Below, piece after piece: positions 49,243-57,723 of a DNA stretch of 64,000 nt. The stretch lies in NCBI RefSeq assembly GCF_014174305.1, contig NZ_JABEQH010000006.1, positions 1 through 64,000 of the forward strand, in the 5' to 3' direction. Both the position numbers and the translations under genes were made by a program. Each line of letters opens with the position of its first letter. The first letter of the stretch is position 1. Below the pieces are notes generated by a model, which saw only the letters and a list, made by a program, of their open reading frames with translations, searched no databases and had not been told where the DNA came from. This stretch comes from Gluconacetobacter johannae. GTDB lineage: Bacteria > Pseudomonadota > Alphaproteobacteria > Acetobacterales > Acetobacteraceae.

Positions 49243-49271
49243 CCCTAACCCTATTTGCCCGGCGGTGTCAA
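49243..49271 (-). promoter_or_regulatory. Promoter of the rplK-rpoC cluster
   Basis: On the transcribed strand a consensus TTGACA (49271-49266) lies 17 bp before TTAGGG (49248-49243), or 18 bp before TAGGGA, with a GC-rich discriminator after it. The -35 lies inside the last codons of the upstream efflux lipoprotein gene (stop at 49251). Confidence 0.6.
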
Positions 49272-50876
49272 CCCCGGCCCGCGCAGGGCGGCGCCGGTCA
49301 GGTCGGACTGTTCCGGCAGGGTGCCTGCCGCGATGCCGCCGATTGTCTTCGGCGTCCGCAATCCGTCATATTGCAGCGGCGCGAACGGCATGATCGACTT
49401 CGCATCCGGCAACTGGCTGCGCGACCAGCCGCCGCCCAGCGCGCGGATCAGGGTCACATTGGCCTGCAGGCGCCGGGTTTCCACCTGAACCTCGGCAATC
49501 CGGGCGGTCAGGGCGGCGATCTGCGCCACCACCACGTCCAGGTAGTTGGTCAGCCCGCCGGTATAAAGCGTCATGGTCATGTTCTGGGTACGCAGGGCGG
49601 CCTTCACGGCCTCCTCCTGCTGCTGCTGCTCGACGCGCAGGCGGCCGGTCAGGGTCAGCCCGTCCTCGACATCCTGGAAGGCGGACAGGACGGCGTTGCG
49701 ATAATTATCCTCGGCCTGGCGGTACTGCGACCAGGTCCGCTGCAGCTCCGCCCGGCGCAGCCCACCCTGGAACAGCGGCAGCACCGCCTGGGCGGCGTAG
49801 GCGTACATGCTGTTGGACAGGTCGGCCAGCGAAAAGCCGTTGTCCATGAACCCGGTCATGGCGCTGAAGGTGACGTGCGGATAGAACGCCGCCCGCGACA
49901 CGCCGATGGCCCGGTTGGCCTGCGCCATCTCGCGCTCGGCCCCCGCGACGTCGGGCCGCCGCTCCAGCAGGGTCGAGGGCACGCCGGCCGGTATGGCGAT
50001 CTCGGGGAAATGCAGGGTGTCCACCGGTTCGATATGGAAGGCCGATGGCGAGACGTTCACCAGCACGGCGATCGCATGTTCCAGCACCGCGCGCCGGGCC
50101 AGCAGGTCGGTATCCTGCGCCTGGGTGGCGTAAAGCTGGTTCTGCGCCCGCGCGACGTCCAGCCCCGCCGCGATCGCCCCGGCCTGACGCAGCCGCGTGA
50201 TCTGCACCGCCAGTTCGTACGTGCGGATCGAGTCGCGATAGACCGCGTCCTGCACGTCCAGTCCGCGCAACGCCATGTAGTCGCTGGCCAACTCGGCATC
50301 CAGGCTGAGCCGCATCAGCGCGTAGTCGGCGGCGCGTTGCTGCGCCAACTGCCGCCGCATCCGCACCTGGTTGCGGATCGACGACCAGAAATCCGGCTCC
50401 CACGAGGCAGTGCCGCCATATTGTTCGGACGACATGTAGGTCGGGCCGGTCGAACCGGCGCCACGCCACAGGCGATGGGCCGAACCCTTGTTCTTGCTCA
50501 TGGACGCCTGGCCGGCGACCTGCGGGTACAGGCCGGCCCGGGCCTCGGCCGCCATGTCGCGGGCCTGGGTGAAGGTCTCGGCGGCGACCTGAAGATCGGG
50601 ATTGGTGCGATTCGCCTGGTCTTCCAGCCGGTTCAGCACGGGGTCGCCGAACGCGGTCCACCAGTCGCCGCGCAGCGCGGCGTCCTGGGGCGCCGCGAAG
50701 CGCATGATGCCGTCGCCCTTCCAGTCGTCGGGAAACAGCAGGTGCGTCGGACGATAGGCCGGCGCCATGTCGCACGACGCCAGGCCGCCCAGCAGCGCCA
50801 GGGCGCAGGCGCGCAATCCCGCGCGGCGGGAGGACGGACGTCGGGCGGCGGCGTGGGAAAGGGCGGAGCTGGTCAT
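49251..50876 (-). CDS. Outer-membrane efflux lipoprotein, NodT family (second system)
   Basis: This 541-residue channel has a lipobox-like LASC (Cys about residue 35) after a hydrophobic ALALLGGLA leader. It then has MAPAYRPT, the two OEP repeats and VPSTLLERRPDVAGAEREM, the conserved NodT block. It starts inside the adaptor stop (ATGA) and is the last gene of the second RND operon. The C-terminal tail of about 60 residues is proline/glycine-rich. No terminator is visible before rplK. Confidence 0.9.
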   Translation of the reverse strand: MTSSALSHAAARRPSSRRAGLRACALALLGGLASCDMAPAYRPTHLLFPDDWKGDGIMRFAAPQDAALRGDWWTAFGDPVLNRLEDQANRTNPDLQVAAETFTQARDMAAEARAGLYPQVAGQASMSKNKGSAHRLWRGAGSTGPTYMSSEQYGGTASWEPDFWSSIRNQVRMRRQLAQQRAADYALMRLSLDAELASDYMALRGLDVQDAVYRDSIRTYELAVQITRLRQAGAIAAGLDVARAQNQLYATQAQDTDLLARRAVLEHAIAVLVNVSPSAFHIEPVDTLHFPEIAIPAGVPSTLLERRPDVAGAEREMAQANRAIGVSRAAFYPHVTFSAMTGFMDNGFSLADLSNSMYAYAAQAVLPLFQGGLRRAELQRTWSQYRQAEDNYRNAVLSAFQDVEDGLTLTGRLRVEQQQQEEAVKAALRTQNMTMTLYTGGLTNYLDVVVAQIAALTARIAEVQVETRRLQANVTLIRALGGGWSRSQLPDAKSIMPFAPLQYDGLRTPKTIGGIAAGTLPEQSDLTGAALRGPGLTPPGK

Positions 50877-52156
50877 TGCTGCGCTCCGGCCTCCTCCGAC
50901 CCGCCCGCATCGGCGGGCATGGCCCGCGTATCGTCATTCTGGGCGGCAGGATGCGCGGCGTCCGACGGCGTGTTGTAGCCCGGCGTCGGGTCCACCACCT
51001 TGACCTCCTGCCCTTCCAGAAGGCCGGCGGACGGGTTGTTCACGATCCGGTCCGTCGCCTTCAGCCCGCTGCGGATCTGCACGCTGGTGCCCAGGTTGGT
51101 GCCGACGACGACATTCTGCAGGCGGATGCGGTTATGCTCGTCCACCAGCGCCACCTGCATGCCCTGGCCGCGGAAGATCAGCGCACCTTCCGGCACGATC
51201 AGGATGGACGGATCGCCCGGCGCGCGGAAATGGACGGTGGCGTAGGAATCCGGCCACAGCTCGCGCTGGTCGTTGTCCACCGTCAGCTCGGTGGTGACGG
51301 TGCGGGTGCTGAGGTTGAAGGCGCCGGCGGTGGCCAGGAACTGCGCCTTGAAGACGCGGCCGGGATATTGCGGAACCGTCAGGTCCGCCATCAGCTTGGG
51401 GCTGATGATGTCGGCGTAATCCTGCGGCACCGAGACAAAGATACGCATCCGGTGCACGTCGGCCACGCTGAACAGCTCGGTGGCGTTCCCACGCGACGAC
51501 ACGTCGCCGCCGCCCGCGTTCACATAATCGCCCACGTCGGCCAGGCGCGACGTCACCACGCCATCGAACGGCGCCACGATCTGCTTGAAGCCGATCAGCG
51601 CGGCGTAGCGCGAGACCTGGTGCCGTGCGGCTTCGACCTGCGCCTGCTCGGCCTCGGCGTTGGCGGCCTGGACGTCTACTTCCTGCTGCGACACCGCCTG
51701 GGTCCCCTGCAGGGCCTTCCAGCGGCGGGCGGTGATCTGCGCCAGCTTGTAGCGCGCCATGGCCACGTCGAAATTGGCCTTGGACGCCGCGTACTGCGCG
51801 TCCACCCCCGGCGTGTCGATCGTGGCCAGCACGTCGCCGGCCTTCACCACCGCGCCGATATCCTTGTACCACATGTGCACGTAGCCCGAGACCTGGGCAT
51901 AGATCGGCGCCTGGTACCAGGCCGAGATGTTGCCCGGCAGGTCCAGCGTCCGGACGCTGGGCCCGTGGCTGGGCGAGATCAGCTGCACGCGTGGAATCGC
52001 GGCATCCGCGGTATCGTGCCGCAGGGCGGCGACATGCAGCCGCCGCTCCAGGATCCCGCCGCCGACGACCACCACCAGAATGGCGACGCCGACCCCGGCC
52101 AGGAGCTTCCCGCGCCCCGACATTGCGCGCCCGCGGGCCTGTCCTACGCCGCTCAT
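50873..52156 (-). CDS. RND efflux periplasmic adaptor (second system)
   Basis: This 427-residue membrane-fusion protein has an N-terminal helix (GKLLAGVGVAILVVVVGGGI), lipoyl halves (VSGYVHMWYKDIGAVVKAGD and IVAPFDGVVTSRLADVGDYV), a coiled coil (about 115-190) and a beta-barrel (MRIFVSVPQDYADIISPKL). The ATG at 52156 overlaps the permease stop by 4 bp, so longer upstream reading is rejected. It joins the pump to the lipoprotein channel encoded next. Confidence 0.9.
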   Translation of the reverse strand: MSGVGQARGRAMSGRGKLLAGVGVAILVVVVGGGILERRLHVAALRHDTADAAIPRVQLISPSHGPSVRTLDLPGNISAWYQAPIYAQVSGYVHMWYKDIGAVVKAGDVLATIDTPGVDAQYAASKANFDVAMARYKLAQITARRWKALQGTQAVSQQEVDVQAANAEAEQAQVEAARHQVSRYAALIGFKQIVAPFDGVVTSRLADVGDYVNAGGGDVSSRGNATELFSVADVHRMRIFVSVPQDYADIISPKLMADLTVPQYPGRVFKAQFLATAGAFNLSTRTVTTELTVDNDQRELWPDSYATVHFRAPGDPSILIVPEGALIFRGQGMQVALVDEHNRIRLQNVVVGTNLGTSVQIRSGLKATDRIVNNPSAGLLEGQEVKVVDPTPGYNTPSDAAHPAAQNDDTRAMPADAGGSEEAGAQQ

Positions 52157-55100
52157 GCACGTTCTCCTTCGGCGGTACGGTGTTTTCGGGAATGCAGCAG
52201 GGCAAAGACGCACGGCACGAACAGCAGCGTCGCAACCGTCGCGACCGCCAGGCCACCCATCACGGCGCGGCCCAGCGGCGCGTTCTGCGAATTGCTCAGG
52301 GACATCGGCAGCATGCCGATTATCATCGCCGACGCCGTCATCAGCACCGGCCGGATACGTTCGTACCCCGCCTCGATGGCGGCACGGACGGCGTCGCCAT
52401 GCACCTCCATCCGTTCACGGGCGAAGGACACGACCAGGATCGAATTCGCGGTCGCCGTGCCCATGCACATGATCGCCCCGGTCAGCGCCGGCACCGACAG
52501 CGTGGTGTGCGTCACGAACAGCGCCCAGGCGATGCCCGCCAGCGCGCCCGGCAGGGCGGTGATGATGATGAACGGGTCCAGCCACGACTGAAAATTCACG
52601 ACGATGATGAGGTAGACCAGCAGCACCGACATCGCCAGGCCCAGGCCGAGCTGCCAGTAGGCATTGTTCATCGTCACCGCCTGGCCGCGCACCACCAGGG
52701 TGGCGCCCCGGGGCAGGTCATGGCGGGCCGCATCCACCACGCGGTTGACCTCGCGCGAGACGGTGCCCAGGTCCAGCCCTTCGTTCGCCGCATAGATGTT
52801 GAAGACCGGCATGATGTTGTAATGGGACACCTCGCCCGGCGTGCCGGTCTGCACGATGTCGCTGAGGCCGCCCAGGATCTGCGGCGTGGTGCCGCGGGGG
52901 TTGCCGTCGCCGCGATCGATGGGGATGGTCTCCAGGTCGTTCATCGTCTGCAGGAATTGCAGCGGCGTCTGGATATCGACCAGATGCGACACCCCGGTCG
53001 CCGGGTCCAGCCAGTAGGTGGGCGAGACCTGGCCGCTGCCCGACAGGGTGGCCAGCGCGTTGTTCGCGATGTCGGCCTCGGTCAGGCCGGTGCCCAGCGC
53101 GTAGGTGCGTCGCGCATTCACCCGCAGGGTCGGCGTGTTCATCGGCTCCTGCACCGTGACGTCGGCGATGCCGGTCACATGGCGCAGCCGCGCCGCCAGA
53201 TGCTGGGCGAAGGCGAAATTATCCGCCAAGTTGCGGCCGGATATCTGCACGTCGATCGGCGAGGGCAGACCGAAATTCAGGATCTTCGCCGTCAGGTCGG
53301 CCGGCATGAAGGTGATTTCGGTTCCCGGAAAATGCTCGGCCAGCCCGCGCCGCAGGATGTCGCGATATTCGGCGACCGGCGCTTCGTCGTTCTTCAGCGT
53401 CACCGTCAGGTCGCAGTCCTGCGTGCCGACGGTGGGCGTGGGAATGAACGCCTGGTTCAGGCCGCTGAACGGCAGGCCGCAGTTCGATACGATGTCATCG
53501 ACCTGGCCCGGCAGCAGGCGCGAGATATCCTGGCTGACCAGCATCGAGATCTTGCCGGCCTCGTTCAGCTTGGTGCCCAGACGCGCGCGCATGTGGATCG
53601 CCAGCGTGTTCGAATTGATCTCGGGGAAGAAATCCTGCCCGACGAAGAAGATCAGCCCCATCGAGGCGACCGCGCAGGCCAGAAACACCGGAATGAAACG
53701 CCCCCGCGTCGCCACCAGATGCGCCAGCAGGTCGCGATAGCCGATGCGGAACGCGGTGAAACCCCGTTCGAACCCCTGCTGGAAGCGACCGAAGAACCCG
53801 CGCGGCCGGTCGGCCGCGTGCGGGTCGGCATGGGCCGCCACCTGGGCCGCCAGCATGTATTTCGCCATGGTCGGCACCAGGGTGCGCGACAGGATGAAGG
53901 ACGCGATCATGGCGAAGATGATCGCCTCGGCCATCGGCATGAACAGCCAGCCGGCCACGCCGGTCAGCTGGAACAGCGGCATCCACACGATACAGATGCA
54001 CAGCGTCGAGACGAAGGTGGGGATCACGATCTGGTTCGCCGCGTCGATGATCGCGGTCTCCAGGTCCTTTTCCATTTCCAGATGCGCGTCGATATTCTCG
54101 ATCATGACGGTGGCGTCATCGACCAGGATGCCGACCGCCAGCGCCAGCCCCCCCAGGGTCATGACGTTGATGGTCTGCCCCGCCCAGCCCAGCCCGATCA
54201 CCGAGCACAGCATCGCCAGCGGGATCGACGTCGCGATAATCACCGTCGAGCGCCAAGACCCCAGGAACAACAGCACCACCAGGCTGGTCAGCAGGGCGGC
54301 CGTGCCCATTTCCTGCACCACGTCGCGCACGGCCTCCTTCACGAAGGTCGAGGCATCGTTCAGGACCCGGATCTGCACCCCCGGCGGCAGCGTCTGGACG
54401 ATCGACGGCAGCAGCGCCTTGACCCCGCTGACCACCGACAGCGTCGAGGCGTCACCGCTTTTCATGATGACGATCAGCACGGCCTGGTGCCCCCTGACCA
54501 GCACCATGTTGGTCTGCGGCGGCCCGCCCGCGTGCACCCAGGCGACGTCGCGCAGATACACGACCGAATTGCCGTCCTGCTTGACCGGGATGCCGTTGAA
54601 CGCGTCGATTTCACGCGGGGTCGCGTTGGTCTGCACCATGAAGTCGAACGCGCCGATCTGCTGGTCGCCGGCAGGCAGGACGATGTTCTGCCGCCCCAGG
54701 GCGGCGCCGATGTCGGTGGCCGACAATCCGTGGGCCAGCAGCTTGGCCTGGTCGAGATCGACCATGATATTGCCCGGCTGCCCGCCGTACGGGTTGGGGA
54801 TCGCGGCGCCCGCGACCGAGACCAGGGCCGGGCGGATCAGGTTGGACGACATGTCGTAGATCTGCGACGCCGTCATCGAATCCGACGAGACCTGGAGCGT
54901 GAGCACCGGCACCGAGGACGCGTTGTAGGTCAGCACCAGCGGCGGCGTCATGCCCGCCGGCATCTGCTTGATGACCGTCTGCGACACCGAGGTGATCTGC
55001 GTCTGCGCGACCGCGGTGTCCGTGCCGGGCTGGAAGAACACCTTGACGATGCCGCGCCCGTAATAGGACTGGCTTTCGATATGCTCGATATTGTTGACCG

Positions 55101-55323
55101 TGGCGGTCAGCGCGCGCTCGTAATAATAGATCACGCGGCCTGACATGTCCTCGGGCATCAGGCCGGTATAGCCCCAGACGATCGCGACGACCGGAATCTT
55201 GATGCTGGGGAAGACGTCCGTCGGCGTCTGGACGATGGACCGGACGCCGAAGACCACGATCAGGATCGAAAGGACGACGAAGGTGTAGGGCCGCTTGAGG
55301 GCGGTGACGACGATGGAATTCAT
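52153..55323 (-). CDS. RND efflux permease (second system)
   Basis: This 1056-residue inner-membrane pump has N-terminal LKRPYTFVVLSILIVVFGV, TM4 with the Asp pair (GILVDDATVMIENI, D402-D403) and two large periplasmic loops. The position of the proton-relay lysine of AcrB/MdtB is occupied by Ala (A959 in MGTATANSILVVSFA), so it belongs to a branch distinct from the MdtB/MdtC pair in this window. Its ATG has no good ribosome binding site but overlaps the stop of a 32-codon leader ORF. The neighbouring two-component system probably controls it. Substrate unknown. Confidence 0.9.
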   Translation of the reverse strand: MNSIVVTALKRPYTFVVLSILIVVFGVRSIVQTPTDVFPSIKIPVVAIVWGYTGLMPEDMSGRVIYYYERALTATVNNIEHIESQSYYGRGIVKVFFQPGTDTAVAQTQITSVSQTVIKQMPAGMTPPLVLTYNASSVPVLTLQVSSDSMTASQIYDMSSNLIRPALVSVAGAAIPNPYGGQPGNIMVDLDQAKLLAHGLSATDIGAALGRQNIVLPAGDQQIGAFDFMVQTNATPREIDAFNGIPVKQDGNSVVYLRDVAWVHAGGPPQTNMVLVRGHQAVLIVIMKSGDASTLSVVSGVKALLPSIVQTLPPGVQIRVLNDASTFVKEAVRDVVQEMGTAALLTSLVVLLFLGSWRSTVIIATSIPLAMLCSVIGLGWAGQTINVMTLGGLALAVGILVDDATVMIENIDAHLEMEKDLETAIIDAANQIVIPTFVSTLCICIVWMPLFQLTGVAGWLFMPMAEAIIFAMIASFILSRTLVPTMAKYMLAAQVAAHADPHAADRPRGFFGRFQQGFERGFTAFRIGYRDLLAHLVATRGRFIPVFLACAVASMGLIFFVGQDFFPEINSNTLAIHMRARLGTKLNEAGKISMLVSQDISRLLPGQVDDIVSNCGLPFSGLNQAFIPTPTVGTQDCDLTVTLKNDEAPVAEYRDILRRGLAEHFPGTEITFMPADLTAKILNFGLPSPIDVQISGRNLADNFAFAQHLAARLRHVTGIADVTVQEPMNTPTLRVNARRTYALGTGLTEADIANNALATLSGSGQVSPTYWLDPATGVSHLVDIQTPLQFLQTMNDLETIPIDRGDGNPRGTTPQILGGLSDIVQTGTPGEVSHYNIMPVFNIYAANEGLDLGTVSREVNRVVDAARHDLPRGATLVVRGQAVTMNNAYWQLGLGLAMSVLLVYLIIVVNFQSWLDPFIIITALPGALAGIAWALFVTHTTLSVPALTGAIMCMGTATANSILVVSFARERMEVHGDAVRAAIEAGYERIRPVLMTASAMIIGMLPMSLSNSQNAPLGRAVMGGLAVATVATLLFVPCVFALLHSRKHRTAEGERA

Positions 55324-55418
55324 GCGCGGGACGAACCGTCACGCGCACAGGCGCCCCCCGAAGGGGCCGGCGCCCCGGTGCGTATCGGGACCGGACCCAG
55401 CTGTCCGCGTGTGTGCAT
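55320..55418 (-). CDS. Possible 32-codon leader ORF coupled to the RND permease
   Basis: ATG at 55418 follows GGGGGAG with a 7-nt gap, a much better site than the one before the pump. The frame reads MHTRGQLGPVPIRTGAPAPS and ends with a TGA overlapping the permease ATG (ATGA). Gly, Pro, Arg and Ala dominate. A hairpin (GGCGCC/GGCGCC around CCCC-GAA-GGGG, 55350-55374) lies within it. This suggests a leader peptide that controls pump translation by coupling. No homologue is known to me; it could also be chance. Confidence 0.45.
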   Translation of the reverse strand: MHTRGQLGPVPIRTGAPAPSGGACARDGSSRA

Positions 55419-55473
55419 CGTCGATCTCCCCCGCGTCTTCGGCAGTCTCGTTATCACGCCTCCGCGACAAGCC

Positions 55474-55489
55474 AATGAAATTTCCATTT
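55474..55489. promoter_or_regulatory. AT-rich imperfect palindrome upstream of the second RND operon
   Basis: AATGAAATTTCCATTT contains the palindrome GAAATTTC and imperfect outer arms AATG/CATT. It is the only AT-rich element in the 221-bp gap between the kinase gene and the permease. It may be the operator for the adjacent OmpR-type regulator. Downstream on the transcribed strand TTGGCT and TAACGA, 16 bp apart, could be the promoter. Confidence 0.3.
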
Positions 55490-55544
55490 AGAAACCGCCT
55501 TTGGCAATGCGGCCGGCCGCGCCGGATGGCCCCTGCCCGCCCGA

Positions 55545-56942
55545 TCAGGTCGCGGCCGGCGCCGTCGGTGGAGTCGAAGGGAAGACGACGCCGAACAATG
55601 CACCAGGGCGGATATCCTGTTTCCTGGTCTCGGATATCGTCAAAGTCGCATTGTGCAGCCGCAGGATGGCCGAGACAAGACTGAGGCCCAGGCCGCTGCC
55701 CGGCACATGCCGGCTCTTGTCCGAACGATAGAACCGGTTGAGCACCGCCTGGCGTTCCTCCGGCAGGATGCCGATGCCGGTATCCGCGATCTCCAGCCGC
55801 GCGCCGTCGCCCTGCCGCACCGTCGCCAGCGTCACCTCGCCACCGGGATCGGTAAATTTGATGGCGTTGTCGATAAGGTTGGCCAGAACCTCGATCAGCA
55901 GGTCGCGGTCGCCATAGACCGGAACCGGCCCCGTGGAGGGCAGAAGGTCGAGGCGGATCTGCTTGGCCTCGGCAATCGGTTCGTAGAGATCGACGATATC
56001 CGCCGCGATCTCGTTCAGCTCAACGACTGCGAAACCGACCCGGCGGCGCGCGTTGTCGATCTCCCCTATCCGCAGCAGGGCTGTTATGATCGAGAAGCAT
56101 TGGTCGAGATCGTCGATCGCTCGCCCGACGACCGCGCGCAGGTCGTCGGCCGACAGCCTGCCGCCCAGGGCGCGATCCAGCCGCGCGCGCACGCGCGCCA
56201 GCGGCGTACGCAGGTCATGCGCGATGTCGTTCCCGACATCGCGGATTTCGTCCATCAGATGTTCCAGCCGATCGAGCATGCGGTTCACACTGCCGGCCAG
56301 GCGCTGCATCTCGTCCCGCCCGCGCCCCGAGGGCAGGCGTTCGTGCATGTCGCCCTCCATGATGCGGTCGATCGCCTCATGCATCACCGTGACCCGCGCC
56401 AGCGCCCGGTGGCTGAGCACGATGCCGGTCATCAGCGCGAACAGCACCGTCGGCACGATCGACACCAGCAGCGAATGCCGCATCATCAGCCGCAGTTCGT
56501 CCAGCATGTGCAGCCCGCGCGCAAGCACCAGAATCCGCTCGCCGCCCACCGGAATGGCCAGGATACGCAGGACATAGGGGGCGTCCTCGGTCGGCCAGAC
56601 CGTCAGCTCGTGCACCCGCCCGTCGGCGTACAGCCCCTTCGGCCACACGCGCAGGTCGCCGGCGACATAGCGATGCGACATGTCGAACAGCCCGGCCTCG
56701 TTGATGACGACGCGCAGGTCGTCGGTCGCGCGCTCGCGGATCTTGTGCTCCAGGTCCTGCGCGGTTTCACGCGACAGCAGGTCGGCCTCACGGTGCAGCA
56801 GGGCGTCCGACCGCCGGAACTCGAACGTCTTGGTCTGGCTGTAGCCCAGCGAGAACTGCAGCGCCGCCGTGCCGATCATGGCCGCGACCACCGCCAGCGT
56901 CAGGCGGAAGGTCGCCGTCCGGAAGACTTCACTCAGAAGCAC
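55545..56942 (-). CDS. Sensor histidine kinase
   Basis: This 465-residue membrane kinase has helices at about 12-32 and 160-180 around a periplasmic sensor of about 125 residues, then a HAMP linker (about 180-235). The phospho-acceptor His is H242 (DIAHDLRTPLARV). The ATPase domain has the N-box N355 (ANLIDNAIKFT), DTGIG (387-391) and GSGLGL (415-420). The gene overlaps the response regulator by 14 bp. The signal is unknown; context suggests a compound exported by the downstream RND pump. Confidence 0.93.
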   Translation of the reverse strand: MLLSEVFRTATFRLTLAVVAAMIGTAALQFSLGYSQTKTFEFRRSDALLHREADLLSRETAQDLEHKIRERATDDLRVVINEAGLFDMSHRYVAGDLRVWPKGLYADGRVHELTVWPTEDAPYVLRILAIPVGGERILVLARGLHMLDELRLMMRHSLLVSIVPTVLFALMTGIVLSHRALARVTVMHEAIDRIMEGDMHERLPSGRGRDEMQRLAGSVNRMLDRLEHLMDEIRDVGNDIAHDLRTPLARVRARLDRALGGRLSADDLRAVVGRAIDDLDQCFSIITALLRIGEIDNARRRVGFAVVELNEIAADIVDLYEPIAEAKQIRLDLLPSTGPVPVYGDRDLLIEVLANLIDNAIKFTDPGGEVTLATVRQGDGARLEIADTGIGILPEERQAVLNRFYRSDKSRHVPGSGLGLSLVSAILRLHNATLTISETRKQDIRPGALFGVVFPSTPPTAPAAT

Positions 56943-57687
56943 GCAGCATGAACCCCGTGCCGCGGATGCTCTGGATCAGCGGCGGCCCGCCGGGCTCGTC
57001 GATCTTGCGGCGCAGCTTGCCGATATGCACGTCCACCAGGTTAGTCTGCGGGATGAAGCGGTAATTCCACACATCCTCCAGCAGCATGTTGCGCGTCAGC
57101 ACCTGGTTCGGCCGCCGCATGAGATATTCCAGCAGCCGGAATTCGCGCGGCAGCAGCTCGATCTCCACCCCGTCGCGGATCACCGTGCGCTCGATCAGGT
57201 CCATGGTCAGCGGGCCCACGCGCAGCATCGTCTCGCGCGTGTTGTTGGGCCGGCGCATCAGCGCCTCCAGCCGCGCGGCCAGTTCCTCCATCGCGAAGGG
57301 CTTGGTCAGGTAGTCGTCGCCGCCGGCCTTCAGCCCGCTGACCCGGTCATCGACCGCCGACAGGGCGGACAGCACCAGCACAGGGGTGGCGACCTGCCGT
57401 TCGCGCAGGGTTTCGATCAGGGTCAGCCCGTCCATCTCGGGCAGCATGCGATCGACGATCATCACGTCGAATCCCCCCGCGACGCCGATCGACAGGCCGT
57501 CCGGCCCGGTCGCCGCGTGCTGGACCCGAAAGCCACGGCTTTCCAGTTCCTCGGCGACTTCCTGGGCGATCTTGCCGTCATCCTCCACAAGCAGGACACG
57601 GGGTCCGGCCGCCTTGCCGGCGCCCGATTCCGTCTCGACGTCGTCCTGATCTGACCTGGAAGAAGCGTTCATGGTCCGCACAGACAT
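56929..57687 (-). CDS. OmpR-family response regulator
   Basis: This 252-residue regulator has a receiver domain (about 30-142; acidic pair EDD, phospho-acceptor D79 in MIVDRMLPEMDG, and the Lys in DDYLTKPF) and a winged-helix DNA-binding domain (about 155-250, with LPREFRLLEYLMRRPNQVLT and VDVHIGKLRRKI). The ATG at 57687 follows AGGGGGT. A disordered, charged 28-residue N-terminal tail precedes the receiver. It lies upstream of the kinase and the RND operon. Confidence 0.94.
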   Translation of the reverse strand: MSVRTMNASSRSDQDDVETESGAGKAAGPRVLLVEDDGKIAQEVAEELESRGFRVQHAATGPDGLSIGVAGGFDVMIVDRMLPEMDGLTLIETLRERQVATPVLVLSALSAVDDRVSGLKAGGDDYLTKPFAMEELAARLEALMRRPNNTRETMLRVGPLTMDLIERTVIRDGVEIELLPREFRLLEYLMRRPNQVLTRNMLLEDVWNYRFIPQTNLVDVHIGKLRRKIDEPGGPPLIQSIRGTGFMLRASE

Positions 57688-57723
57688 GGCCTTACCCCCT
57701 GTCCTCCGCCATTAAATTCCGTT

